In this document: positions 34,526 to 43,739 of the stretch, in pieces
Position numbering within the stretch: position 1 is the stretch's first letter
Layout of the letters: each line of letters starts with the position of its first letter
Source of the DNA: Candidatus Jettenia sp.
GTDB taxonomy: Bacteria; Planctomycetota; Brocadiia; Brocadiales; Brocadiaceae
DNA: 64,000 bases
Direction: 5' to 3'
NCBI GenBank assembly: GCA_021650895.1
Contig: CP091278.1
Span: forward strand, 124,001-188,000
Program-made: the position numbers and the translations under genes
The notes under the pieces: generated by a model
The model's input: only the letters and a program-made list of their open reading frames with translations
The model's database searches: none
Told to the model about the DNA's origin: nothing

Positions 34526-34948
34526 CTACGCATAAACATCAGTAATTTCCAACAGTTTTTCTTCAGATTGTTCATCAATTTTTAGTTCTTCTTTTGGTTG
34601 CATCCTTACCCATCTACCCTTTTCTGTTGCAATATCCTCTTGAACTACCTTTGACTTTAATCGTAACGCATATTCATGTTCTCCATTATTTCCATTTTTT
34701 TCATATAAAAGATTATCAATAGCGCCAGTTACCTCATCGACATCTTCGTCTATCAAAATAACTTCAATCTTTGCATGTGATATTAAGTCGACGATATATT
34801 CCTCACCACGCCAGAAAACAGACCGGCTTGCGCCTTGTTGATCATATCGTATATATGCCATTTTCAATACCGGATATCCCATTGACTTAAAATAATCTTT
34901 TACTGCATCTACTGCCCTGGGCTTCACCAATGCCGTTAATCTTTTCAT
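34526..34948 (-). CDS. Divergent PII-like protein lacking nucleotide loops
   Basis: 140 residues. MKRLTALVKPRAVDAVKDYF, a T-loop with FWRGEEYIVDL (Tyr51 kept, Tyr46 replaced by Trp) and KIEVILIDEDVDE follow PII. The B-loop TGxxGDGK is missing, replaced by YEKNGNNGEHEYALRL, and the RTGE C-loop is absent, so nucleotide binding of the usual kind is unlikely. It is first in the operon behind a sigma-54 promoter. Its role may be to titrate or partner GlnK; unknown. Confidence 0.8.
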   Translation of the reverse strand: MKRLTALVKPRAVDAVKDYFKSMGYPVLKMAYIRYDQQGASRSVFWRGEEYIVDLISHAKIEVILIDEDVDEVTGAIDNLLYEKNGNNGEHEYALRLKSKVVQEDIATEKGRWVRMQPKEELKIDEQSEEKLLEITDVYA

Positions 34949-35016
34949 TATCTGTGCCTTTCATGAAAAATGATTTTTAATTTTAGACTCATAACGGTTC
35001 TTCACGATTTTCAAAA

Positions 35017-35032
35017 AGCAATCAAAGTACCA
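35017..35032 (-). promoter_or_regulatory. Sigma-54 promoter of the PII-like/glnK/amt operon
   Basis: Read on the minus strand: TGGTAC-TTTGA-TTGCT, close to the consensus TGGCAC-N5-TTGCW with exact -24/-12 spacing. The start site would be about 57 bp upstream of the first gene. Confidence 0.8.
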
Positions 35033-35090
35033 TTGAGAATAAAAAATAAAAAAGCCGTATAAGAGCTTCCTAAGTGGTTTTAAGTTATAT

Positions 35091-35159
35091 ACTTACTAAT
35101 TTAGTAAGTGTATTTTAACAACGTATAGGAAAAATATATGCAAAGGGCATATATGCCCT
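35091..35159. promoter_or_regulatory. Two palindromes, candidate activator sites
   Basis: ACTTACTAA-T-TTAGTAAGT at 35091-35109 and AGGGCATATATGCCCT at 35144-35159, both perfect, lie about 60 and 110 bp upstream of the -24 element. This is the position of enhancer sites for NtrC-type activators. The actual binding protein is inferred. The rest of the gap 34949-35341 has no gene. Confidence 0.55.
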
Positions 35160-35341
35160 AAAAATGATGTTATTGAGATTGACGAGATATAAGTTTATGA
35201 TATGAGATACTTTATAAAAATTAGGGCATGAAAGGAATTTTCGGGAATTTCTGCACTATTCTATGAACATTTCTTTCCTACGGGGCTATTTCAATTATCT
35301 GAATACAGATGTTATTCAATAGGGAGGTTTTCAGATAAACC

Positions 35342-36736
35342 TTAATCTTTAAAAAAATCTTTATTGATATTGTACTTCTTCATTTTTCTATAAAGGGTTT
35401 TCACATCGATTCCGGAGATCTTTGCGGAGGAATCAATTCGCCCTTTACATTGTTTTAATAGCCTGGTTATGTACTTATTTTCACAATGCGCCAGGAAATC
35501 CTCCAGGCTCATGTCTATAATTTGATTGTTATCTATATCCTCAATTCTTTCCTTTGTTTGTTTTTGGTTAGACACGGGTAATTCTATCTCACTAATAATA
35601 TGGTCTTTTGCCATTATTAAAGCGCGTTCTACCAGGTTCTCTAGTTCTCTTACATTACCTGGCCAACCATAAGACATCATTATATTAAGGACATTTTGTG
35701 AGATAGACTTAATTTCCTTTTTAAAAACCTTGTTATACTTCTCAATAAAGTGAGTTACGAGCAGGGGGATATCCTCCCGTCTCTCTTTTAACGATGGCAG
35801 TTGTATTGGAATAACATTTAAGCGGTAATATAAATCTTTTCTAAAACACCCTTCTTCTGATAGTTTATTGAGATCCTTATTCGTGGCTGCAAGAACTCTT
35901 ACATCAACTTTTATTGTCTGATTTCCGCCAATCCTTTCAAAAGACTTTTCCTGCAATAGTCTGAGAAGTTTTGTTTGCATGGAAAGGGGCAGATTACCCA
36001 TCTCGTCAAAAAAGACTGTTCCGGTATCTGCAAATTCAAATTTACCAACTCTTTGTTTTGTTGCCCCGGTGAAAGCGCCTTCCTCATGCCCGAAGAGTTC
36101 ACTTTCCAGTAAAGATTCAGGTAAGGCGCTACAATTGATGACTACAAAAGGGCAATTTTTTCTTTTACTATTGTGGTGGATAGCGTGCGCTACCAGCTCC
36201 TTCCTCGTACCTGTTTCACCGGTAATCAAAACAGTAGCATCAGTATTTGCGACCTGAAGGATCAAATCGTAAACCCGCTGCATTGCGTACGATTTTCCTA
36301 TGATATTGTCAAGACTGAATCTCTCCTCAAGCTCCTTTCGTAAGGTCTTGATTTCGGTAATCAAGTTTTGTCTTTCAAGGGCGCGTTGAATAACCAGCCG
36401 TATCTCTTCTGCAGAAACAGGTTTGGTAACATAGTCATAAGCGCCCATTTTCATAGCCTCAACTGCAGTTCTAATACTTCCGTATGCCGTCATCATAATC
36501 AAAGATACATCAGAAAATTCGTGTTTTAACTGCTTTAATAATTCAATTCCATCCATTTGAGGCATTTTAAGGTCGGCAATAACCAGATCATACGATTCTC
36601 TTCGGTATAAATTCAACGCTTCCAATCCATTCAAAGCTGTATTGACCTCATATCCTTCTTTATTCAAAAGGATCCTGATACTACCCAGAACATATTCATC
36701 GTCTTCTACCACTAATATCTTCTTTTTTCTGATCAT
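35342..36736 (-). CDS. NtrC-family sigma-54 response regulator
   Basis: 464 residues. Receiver domain 1-120 with phospho-Asp55 (VIADLKMPQ). AAA+ domain 145-385 with GAFTGA at 220-225, Walker B-like GTVFFDEMG and the arginine-containing FRKDLYYRLNVIP; C-terminal Fis HTH (IDSSAKISGIDVKTLYRKMKKY). Walker A reads GETGTRKELV: Arg178 stands where glycine is almost invariant (GxxGxGK). GAFTGA contacts sigma-54 in this family. Likely partner of the histidine kinase at 37743, and activator of the sigma-54 promoters nearby. Confidence 0.9.
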   Translation of the reverse strand: MIRKKKILVVEDDEYVLGSIRILLNKEGYEVNTALNGLEALNLYRRESYDLVIADLKMPQMDGIELLKQLKHEFSDVSLIMMTAYGSIRTAVEAMKMGAYDYVTKPVSAEEIRLVIQRALERQNLITEIKTLRKELEERFSLDNIIGKSYAMQRVYDLILQVANTDATVLITGETGTRKELVAHAIHHNSKRKNCPFVVINCSALPESLLESELFGHEEGAFTGATKQRVGKFEFADTGTVFFDEMGNLPLSMQTKLLRLLQEKSFERIGGNQTIKVDVRVLAATNKDLNKLSEEGCFRKDLYYRLNVIPIQLPSLKERREDIPLLVTHFIEKYNKVFKKEIKSISQNVLNIMMSYGWPGNVRELENLVERALIMAKDHIISEIELPVSNQKQTKERIEDIDNNQIIDMSLEDFLAHCENKYITRLLKQCKGRIDSSAKISGIDVKTLYRKMKKYNINKDFFKD

Positions 36737-36862
36737 CGATTAGCTACCTCGTTTAAAATAGGGCAAAAAGGTTGATTTCAGCCATTTTTTTGAAATTATA
36801 CTCTATTCTAGAGAAAGTCATAACTTGTAATTTAATAGCTATTTATAGAATAAATAGACAAT

Positions 36863-36878
36863 TGGAATAATTATTGCA
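36863..36878 (+). promoter_or_regulatory. Sigma-54 promoter of the 122-residue gene
   Basis: TGGAAT-AATTA-TTGCA, matching TGGCAC-N5-TTGCA with correct -24/-12 spacing. It lies between the divergently transcribed NtrC-type gene and the gene at 36954, about 76 bp before its ATG. Confidence 0.7.
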
Positions 36879-36953
36879 CCTCTTTTTTTATAGAGAACTT
36901 ATTAAGGTAATTCATATTTGCTAATTTGGATTAATATCCAAAAGGAGTGTCCT

Positions 36954-37322
36954 ATGCAAAAGATAAAGGTCGTAGACCATGAACAACCGCTGTATTCAGA
37001 GCCTGACGTTATTACAGACAAAATTGTCGATAATAAGAGATATCAATATTGCCGGTTCTCCGTTCAGGATAATCTCTATAAGGAAATAAGCAGTATTGCG
37101 AAGCGGTGGAAACATGGTGAGATATCACAAAAAACTGCTTACGAACTCTTAGAGATTGCGTCACTTCCATACGAGCGATGGCTTTTTGATATTATTGTTG
37201 ACCTGGCTAAAGAGACGAAACATCTCGAGTACATTGCCTACGATGATGAGCATAAGAAGGTAAAGGCAATTGCATTTCTACAACACGGCAATGAGAGATC
37301 GTATAATATCCAGTATAAGTAA
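36954..37322 (+). CDS. Unknown 122-residue protein under a sigma-54 promoter
   Basis: I do not recognise the family. From ATG at 36954 (AAAGGAG upstream) it encodes a soluble, charged protein, with ISSIAKRWKHGEISQKTAYEL in the middle and PYERWLFDIIVDLAKE near residue 80. The end has AIAFLQHGNERSYNIQYK. No signal, membrane or cysteine motifs. It is the only gene transcribed rightwards among the nitrogen-sensing genes and starts after a sigma-54 promoter, so it probably belongs to the NtrC-type regulon. Confidence 0.75.
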   Translation: MQKIKVVDHEQPLYSEPDVITDKIVDNKRYQYCRFSVQDNLYKEISSIAKRWKHGEISQKTAYELLEIASLPYERWLFDIIVDLAKETKHLEYIAYDDEHKKVKAIAFLQHGNERSYNIQYK

Positions 37323-37742
37323 AAACCTGGCTCAATGAGTCGGAAAATATGGTAAAGACGTTTAGAGTTTAGAGTTGACAAAAAATTCTAAACTCTAAAC
37401 CTTTCTCTTCTTTTCCTCATTTCCTCTTTCCTGCACAGGCCTATGAAAAGCATCTATAAATAACTTAAGTAGAAATGCTCCATTTAACCACTCGTAATCC
37501 CCCTTAATCCCCCTTTAGAAAAGGGGGTTAGGGGGTGTTCATGGCATAACGAAAAACTTTGAAATTCCTATACATTGTAGGGCGAGGCTTTAGCCTTGCC
37601 GACCCGCCTAAATATGTGCACGGGGATAGCAATCCTGAAGGGTTGCCCTACGCAATTGAAATTTCTCTCCATTACATGAGATTGTAAACCAGGATATACC
37701 ATAATTCTGATGAATTTATCTATAAATCCTCTCAGGGGAAAG
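37323..37742. repeat. Cluster of dispersed inverted repeats
   Basis: No gene is seen. Contains the palindrome GTTTAGAGTTTAGAGTT / AATTCTAAACTCTAAAC, a CCCCCTTAATCCCCCTTTAG / AAAGGGGGTTAGGGGG repeat, and a GTAGGGCGAGGCTTTAGCC ... GGTTGCCCTAC REP unit preceded by TTGAAATTCCTA. Confidence 0.7.
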
Positions 37743-40700
37743 CTAAAGAGGCAAAGTAATTTGAATCGTTGTTCCCATGTTAAGTTTACTTTTAACATCG
37801 ATCCTGCCTGCATGTTCGGTAATGATATTATAGCATATCCATAAACCCAGTCCTGAACCGGTTCCTTTTTTCGTACTAAAAAAGGGCTCAAAGATTTTTG
37901 GCAGGTCTTTATCTGGTATTCCATAGCCGTTATCGGTAAATCTGATCAACAGGTGTTCGTTTTCCATCTGGGTAACAATATTGATAACTCCGCCATATGG
38001 CATTGCATCGATGGAATTAAGTATAAGATTCGTAAACACCTGTTCTAATTGATTAGGGTGGCATCTTATCTGAGGGAGGTTATTGTCCAAAAATTGATTT
38101 ACCGTTACGGTATTTTGAGTAAGCTTTCTTTGCAATAAACTTACAATATTTTGAATGTGATGGTTAATATCATGGTCTCCCTTTTCTTCCATGATATTCA
38201 GATTGGATTCTAACAAACGCCTTACAATGCCTGCTATTCTGTGAATACCTTCCATTACAAGTTCAACATACCTTCTTTCTTCTTCATCTTTGGACATATT
38301 CTCCAGAAGTAACTGTAAGTAATTCGTGATCCCTTCCAGTGGGTTATTGATTTCGTGAGCAACACTTGCAACAACCCTTCCCAGTGAGGCTAGCTTTTCT
38401 GCCGCTACAAGCTGTACCTCCAGCTTCCTTTTGGCAGTTATATCTCTGTAGACAGATCTGATGGCAATAATTCTCCCACTATTATCACATATATGGTTAT
38501 CGTTCAGACTTACATCTATAATACTTCCGTCCTTTTTTACCATCTGCAACTCTAACCCTTTTGCGAGTTGTCCACTAAAACGTTTTGGTAATAATTCTTC
38601 CATGATCCTTCGTGTCTTTTCTGTTTGAAATTCAAAGATATGCCTTCCAATGAGTTCTTCTTTTTTATACCCAAGAATCGCTGCGCCTGTTTGATTACAA
38701 TTAATGATACTGCCATTTTCATCATTCGTTATGTAAATATCCGGAGCATTATCATACAGATCTCTGTATCTTTCCTCCGATTCTTTTGTTTTTGCAAATA
38801 ACCGCGTATTTTCTATTGCAATGGCTAATTGCATGGCAATTTGCTCTAGTATGGTGAAATGTTTTTCTGAAAAGTTGTTTACCCTTTTACTTCCGAAATT
38901 AATTGTTCCGACAATGGCGCCTTTGTACTCAAGGGGAAAACCCAGTCTGGATTTTATTCCCTCTCTCATTAACGTTTGATCCGACCAAAAGGCGCTTTTT
39001 GAAGTATCTCTCACAATAAATGGCTTACCGGTAAATGTTACCCGTTCTAACAGACTACCTTCTTTCGGGAACCAGTCACCTTCGCTGATTGCCGTATAAT
39101 CATATGGCGTATCAACTGCCAAAACTTCAAATTTTTGTGTTTTTTCATCAAGCAGGGCAATACTAATCCGGTCAAAATCAATAATGCGCTTAAGTTCGTT
39201 ACTTATGGCTTTGAACATTTCAGGCATGAGACCCGATGTAATAATTTTGTTGATATTGTAGATAATCTCCTTTTGATGCTCCATTTGCCACATCTTGGTA
39301 ATATCCTGTATCAATTCGAGCACCTGGACGATATTCCCCTGAGCATCCTTTATTGGCGAACTGATAAAATGGTAGTATTTCTTCTCATTATCTTTGCCAA
39401 TCACCAGCCTTTTTGTTTCTTGTATTTTACCGGTTTTGAATACACGGCTTGCTGTACAATCTTCAGGAGGCACTTCGCCACAACCGAAGATACTGTGACA
39501 ATTCGGTACGATAAAACTGTTTATCTTACCAAACCGGTCTTCGAAGGGTTTATTCGCCCATGCTATTTTCATATTGTTATCTATAAGGCAGAGATAAGCG
39601 CCGATCTCGGTTACTATCAATTCCAGTTTCTTCTCTTCCCTTTCTAATTCCAAACGCGTTTTTTCAAGATCGCTCAGCATATACAAAGTGGCCTCTCTGA
39701 AGTCAGATAATTCACTGATAAGTTTTTTTATCTGCCTCATATCGCGGGCAACGCCGACAATTCCTAGTATCTCTCCTTCATGATTCCGCATAATACGTCC
39801 GCAAAAATGCATAGGTATATCTTCGTTATTGCGATTGCGGTAAGTAATATCGTAATCTTTAAATACATCATCATTCGAAATAGCGTCCCACTTCCTGTTT
39901 ACAATAGGATTGCCTTTATCATGTAAAATAATACTTACCTCTTTGCCGATTAAATCTTTTTCTTCGTACCCTAAGAGCTTCAACGTTGATTTATTAACGG
40001 TTTTTATCTTATTATTTTTATCTACTACAATTAAGGTATCGATCATACTCTCAATGATATTATCTACGTAAGCTTTCGATACCGTAGTTTTCTGCAGGTC
40101 TTCAGTCATTTTATTTATGGAGGTAACGAGCATTCCAATCTCGTCCCTTGAATTCATATGTATCCTTTTCCCGAGATCGCCGCTGGCAATGGCGCTCATG
40201 GTGTGGGAGATCTTTGCTATTGGGCGTGTAATTAATTTTCTGATCAGCAGAAAGGTAATAGAAATAACAATTCCAATAGAACATGATGCGATACCGATGA
40301 GTATTATGATATTTGTCTTTAAACTGGCATAAATAGGTTCCAAAGGAGCGATAATACTTATAGCGCCCCTCAAATCTCCTATTTTGTATCCTTCCTTTTT
40401 ATGTCCAGAAATATCCAGTTCTCCCGCGGGTTCGCCGTGACATTGGAGACATTCTTCTTCGATATAAAGGGGATCGATATAATGCAATATTTTCTTATTA
40501 TTTGCGTCTAATGATTCGCGCGAAAATGCATCTTGTGGCTTTTGTTTTTCCATAGTTTTCAGGATTTCTGTTTCAAAATCGTCCGGTGCATTTTGCGGGT
40601 TTCTGTATTTCAGGCTTATTTGCCGAATGATATAAGGGGTGCTCTTGCTGATGCGATGAGAGATCTCACTGCCGGCTTTTGCCGGATTCAGACCTTTAAA

Positions 40701-40919
40701 AACCTTATTGCCACTTATGGGATCGGTGTTGATAATATCCTGAACACTTGCCAGATATCTGCGGGTAATCTCTACTTCCTTCACGAGGATTCTTGCCTGT
40801 TTTTTAATCTCTTCCTTTAATAAATAGCGTTGCCTTTGAATAATCCATGTAAAGCTGATTCCCAGAATGAGCGCCAGAGTAATACTTATGGATAAGGCAC
40901 ATTTAGTACCGAGTTTCAT
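37743..40919 (-). CDS. Haem-type multi-PAS sensor histidine kinase
   Basis: 1058 residues. TM1 near 9-27; periplasmic Tll0287/DUF3365-like domain with CLQCH (157-161), a c-type haem attachment site; TM2 near 202-226; HAMP near 227-282; PAS at about 285-400; a cysteine-rich PAS near 430-545 (NCHSIFGCGEVPPEDC); GAF near 555-700; PAS near 705-830; HisKA with the phospho-His in VASVAHEINNPLEG near 845; HATPase with DNGYGIP and GTGSGLGL. It could sense redox, oxygen or NO via haem. It follows an Amt with a signalling coiled coil by 12 bp and probably phosphorylates the NtrC-type regulator. Confidence 0.9.
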   Translation of the reverse strand: MKLGTKCALSISITLALILGISFTWIIQRQRYLLKEEIKKQARILVKEVEITRRYLASVQDIINTDPISGNKVFKGLNPAKAGSEISHRISKSTPYIIRQISLKYRNPQNAPDDFETEILKTMEKQKPQDAFSRESLDANNKKILHYIDPLYIEEECLQCHGEPAGELDISGHKKEGYKIGDLRGAISIIAPLEPIYASLKTNIIILIGIASCSIGIVISITFLLIRKLITRPIAKISHTMSAIASGDLGKRIHMNSRDEIGMLVTSINKMTEDLQKTTVSKAYVDNIIESMIDTLIVVDKNNKIKTVNKSTLKLLGYEEKDLIGKEVSIILHDKGNPIVNRKWDAISNDDVFKDYDITYRNRNNEDIPMHFCGRIMRNHEGEILGIVGVARDMRQIKKLISELSDFREATLYMLSDLEKTRLELEREEKKLELIVTEIGAYLCLIDNNMKIAWANKPFEDRFGKINSFIVPNCHSIFGCGEVPPEDCTASRVFKTGKIQETKRLVIGKDNEKKYYHFISSPIKDAQGNIVQVLELIQDITKMWQMEHQKEIIYNINKIITSGLMPEMFKAISNELKRIIDFDRISIALLDEKTQKFEVLAVDTPYDYTAISEGDWFPKEGSLLERVTFTGKPFIVRDTSKSAFWSDQTLMREGIKSRLGFPLEYKGAIVGTINFGSKRVNNFSEKHFTILEQIAMQLAIAIENTRLFAKTKESEERYRDLYDNAPDIYITNDENGSIINCNQTGAAILGYKKEELIGRHIFEFQTEKTRRIMEELLPKRFSGQLAKGLELQMVKKDGSIIDVSLNDNHICDNSGRIIAIRSVYRDITAKRKLEVQLVAAEKLASLGRVVASVAHEINNPLEGITNYLQLLLENMSKDEEERRYVELVMEGIHRIAGIVRRLLESNLNIMEEKGDHDINHHIQNIVSLLQRKLTQNTVTVNQFLDNNLPQIRCHPNQLEQVFTNLILNSIDAMPYGGVINIVTQMENEHLLIRFTDNGYGIPDKDLPKIFEPFFSTKKGTGSGLGLWICYNIITEHAGRIDVKSKLNMGTTIQITLPL

Positions 40920-40931
40920 ACTACTCCATCG

Positions 40932-42548
40932 CTATGAGCGCTCTTTCTGTTTTAATGTCTTCAGTTCTTCTTCCATCTTTTTCATCTTGAGTTCTCTTCC
41001 GATAGCAACTTTGGCAAAATTTTCTAATTGCTCTACTTTTTTCTTCAGTTCGTCCCGCGATGCTTCTAATTCGTATGTTCGATTCTTTACATCCTCTTCG
41101 AGATGTTCCTTTATATGTTCAAGCTCTCTTGTTCTTTCTTTTATTTTGTCCTGTAATGCAGCATTCAGGTCCTGGACTTTCGAGATTTTTACAAAGTCAA
41201 GCCATGAGGTAACGTCTGCATACTCACTGATATTCAGCCCCTTTACCTCTTCTTCCTTACTGATCCGAATACCAACAAATTTTTTTAGACACCAGAAAAG
41301 TAAAAGACCCATCGAAAAAGCCCAGACAAATCCCGTGATAATTCCTAAACATTGAACACCTGCCTGCAGAAGCCGGTTAGAATTTGTTATAGAGAATGCG
41401 GATGCGGGTGTAAACAGACTTACGGCTAACGTACCCCAGGCGCCGCAAAAACCATGGACGGAAACAGCGCCTACAGGATCATCCACCTTTAACACCCTCT
41501 CAACAAAATCCTTTGCTAATATTGCAATAATTCCTGCGCAGAATCCCACAACGCATGCATAGAGAGAACTCACCCTGCTTGATCCGGCGGCAATGGCAAC
41601 TAATCCGCCCATAATTCCCAGGAGTATCTCTGCCGCATCTAGTCTCTTGTTTTTCAGTCTTCCAAAAGTGACAGCGCAAACACCTGCAACTGCGCCCGCA
41701 AGGGTTGTATTGATGATTACTAACCCGATACTGGTATCTACCTGTAAAATAGCCCCACCGTTAAATCCAAACCAGCCAAACCAGAGGAAAAATGTGCCTA
41801 TGGTAGCCAGAGGCAGATTGTGTCCGTACATCCTGTTTGCGGTGCCGTCCGGATTAAATTTTCCCATCCTTGGCCCCAGCATAATGGCTCCGGACAATGC
41901 TACCCATCCGCTTATAGAGTGAACTACGGTAGAGCCTGCAAAGTCGATAAATCCCAACTTCCCAAGCCAGCCAAATTGGTTATGGTGAAATAAATGCCCC
42001 CATGCCCAGTGACCAAAAACAGGATAAATGAAGCTTACTACAAAAATGGTGGTACAGACATGCATTGAAAGTTTTGCCCTTTCTGAGAAGGCGCCGGATG
42101 TAATAATAGCTGCAGTACTTGCAAATACCAGTTGGAAGAATACAAAGGCATATCCCAGAGAGGTAAGGTGGGTATCGATACCGAAAAATAAAAAATTATT
42201 TGTTCCTAAATACCCTTTATAGCTTGTGCCAAACATTATTCCAAAACCGAGTAAAAAGTACATTATGGCGCTTACGAGAAAGTCCAATATGTTCTTTACT
42301 GCAACGCTTATTGCATTTTTAGCCTGCACAGAGCCAGCCTCGAAGGCAGTAAATCCGACTTGCATGAAAAAGACCATGCTGGCAGAAACAATAAGCCAGA
42401 TAAAATTCAGTTTTTTCTGAAATAACTGCAAAGGTGTTTCTGCATATACAGCATAAGAGGGGTAAAAGATTATGGTTAACATACTGATACCTGAAAGAGT
42501 AGCTAAAACCAGCCTGTTACCTCTGTAGTAGCTTTGTTTCCTGAGCAT
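40932..42548 (-). CDS. Amt-type ammonium sensor/transporter with C-terminal signalling coiled coil
   Basis: 538 residues from ATG at 42548 (AAGGAG upstream). An 11-TM Amt core has twin histidines His210 (STVVHSISG) and His365 (SVHGFCGAWG), FxWFGW and the DDPVGAVSVHG motif. After about residue 455 comes a helical stretch: KIKERTRELEHIKEHLEEDV, ELKKKVEQLENFAKVAIGRELKM and EEELKTLKQKER. This is the kind of signalling helix that joins sensors to histidine kinases, but no kinase domain follows; a kinase gene starts 12 bp later. Amt domains fused to kinases are known from Kuenenia (Ks-Amt5). This looks like the split arrangement. Confidence 0.9.
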   Translation of the reverse strand: MLRKQSYYRGNRLVLATLSGISMLTIIFYPSYAVYAETPLQLFQKKLNFIWLIVSASMVFFMQVGFTAFEAGSVQAKNAISVAVKNILDFLVSAIMYFLLGFGIMFGTSYKGYLGTNNFLFFGIDTHLTSLGYAFVFFQLVFASTAAIITSGAFSERAKLSMHVCTTIFVVSFIYPVFGHWAWGHLFHHNQFGWLGKLGFIDFAGSTVVHSISGWVALSGAIMLGPRMGKFNPDGTANRMYGHNLPLATIGTFFLWFGWFGFNGGAILQVDTSIGLVIINTTLAGAVAGVCAVTFGRLKNKRLDAAEILLGIMGGLVAIAAGSSRVSSLYACVVGFCAGIIAILAKDFVERVLKVDDPVGAVSVHGFCGAWGTLAVSLFTPASAFSITNSNRLLQAGVQCLGIITGFVWAFSMGLLLFWCLKKFVGIRISKEEEVKGLNISEYADVTSWLDFVKISKVQDLNAALQDKIKERTRELEHIKEHLEEDVKNRTYELEASRDELKKKVEQLENFAKVAIGRELKMKKMEEELKTLKQKERS

Positions 42549-42635
42549 TTTTACTCCTTTTTCACTCTCTGTAAACAACATGAGGTGGTAATCACAAATT
42601 CCTCCGGTTCACCGTCCACGCACCGTTTTATTTCA

Positions 42636-43487
42636 TCAGATAAGGACGTAGTCCGTTTGCCTCTGTGCGTGGTAGGAACTTCGCACGAGTGGTCCTGATT
42701 CCACATATTTAAATCCTATACAGATACCTTCTCGTTTCAATATTCCAAATTCTTCCGGGGTATAATAGCGCTGAATGGGCAGAGCATTTCTCGTTGGGCT
42801 TAAATACTGTCCTAAGGTGAGGAGATCGCAGCCGGCATTTCTTATATCCTGCATAACCTCGATTATTTCGTTCCATTCTTCACCCAGACCTAACATCAAT
42901 CCTGACTTTGTTATCAGGAACGGGTTTTTTTCATGCACATGTTTCAATAACTTCAGGGAACGTGCATAATCTGCCACAGGTCTTACTTTTGAATAAAGAC
43001 GAGGCACCGTTTCTATATTATGATTTATTATATCAGGTCTTGCATGAATTACTATCTCCAGCGCCTTTAAAGACCCTCCAAAATCGGGTATTAAAACCTC
43101 TACTTTACAATTTTCAATATACTTTCGGATATGGTAAACAGTTTCTGCATAAACCGATGCGCCACCGTCAGAAAGATCATCTCTTGTCACAGAAGTAACT
43201 ACCACATAGGTTAGCCCCATTTCCTTAATAGCCTCTGCAATCCGATGAGGTTCGCCTTTATCTATTCTCGCGGGATCCCCTTTCTTTACAGCACAAAATC
43301 CACACCGTCTGGTACAGGTATCGCCAAGGATTAAAAACGTCGCAGTTCGCTGTTCAAAGCATTCACCGATATTTGGACATATGGCTTGTTCACAAACCGT
43401 ATGGAGCTGTTTTTCCCGTAAAATACCTTTTATGTCATGAAAATTTTTACCGGTAGGTAATTTTATTTTTAGCCAATGTGGACGCAT
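42636..43487 (-). CDS. lipA: Lipoyl synthase
   Basis: 283 residues. Adds two sulfurs to octanoyl groups on lipoyl domains. Cluster motifs: the auxiliary CEQAICPNIGEC, the radical SAM CTRRCGFC, and the C-terminal VRSSYHA. GDTCTRRCGFCAVKKG and VVTSVTRDDLSDGG are family hallmarks. It is upstream of the Amt-sensor gene on the same strand by 87 bp, but belongs functionally with lipB and the E2 gene at 60-62 kb. Start ATG at 43487. Confidence 0.97.
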   Translation of the reverse strand: MRPHWLKIKLPTGKNFHDIKGILREKQLHTVCEQAICPNIGECFEQRTATFLILGDTCTRRCGFCAVKKGDPARIDKGEPHRIAEAIKEMGLTYVVVTSVTRDDLSDGGASVYAETVYHIRKYIENCKVEVLIPDFGGSLKALEIVIHARPDIINHNIETVPRLYSKVRPVADYARSLKLLKHVHEKNPFLITKSGLMLGLGEEWNEIIEVMQDIRNAGCDLLTLGQYLSPTRNALPIQRYYTPEEFGILKREGICIGFKYVESGPLVRSSYHAQRQTDYVLI

Positions 43488-43739
43488 GGGTATTGGTAAT
43501 TTTGTAGAGAAGTAAGTATTGTAGTATTATGGAATTATAATAATTATGATTGCCAGATTATACGGCGATAAGCATCGGTAATCAAGTGTTATCTTGTATC
43601 ATTTTTGTACCGGAGAATCTTATCAACTACCGTGAGAGAAGTTGCTCAAGATAAGGTGCAACAACATTTTTGATTGGGTAATTACTATAATTCTATGCTT
43701 TTTTACAGCAGATTGATATAATGCGCTGCAATGAGTCTA

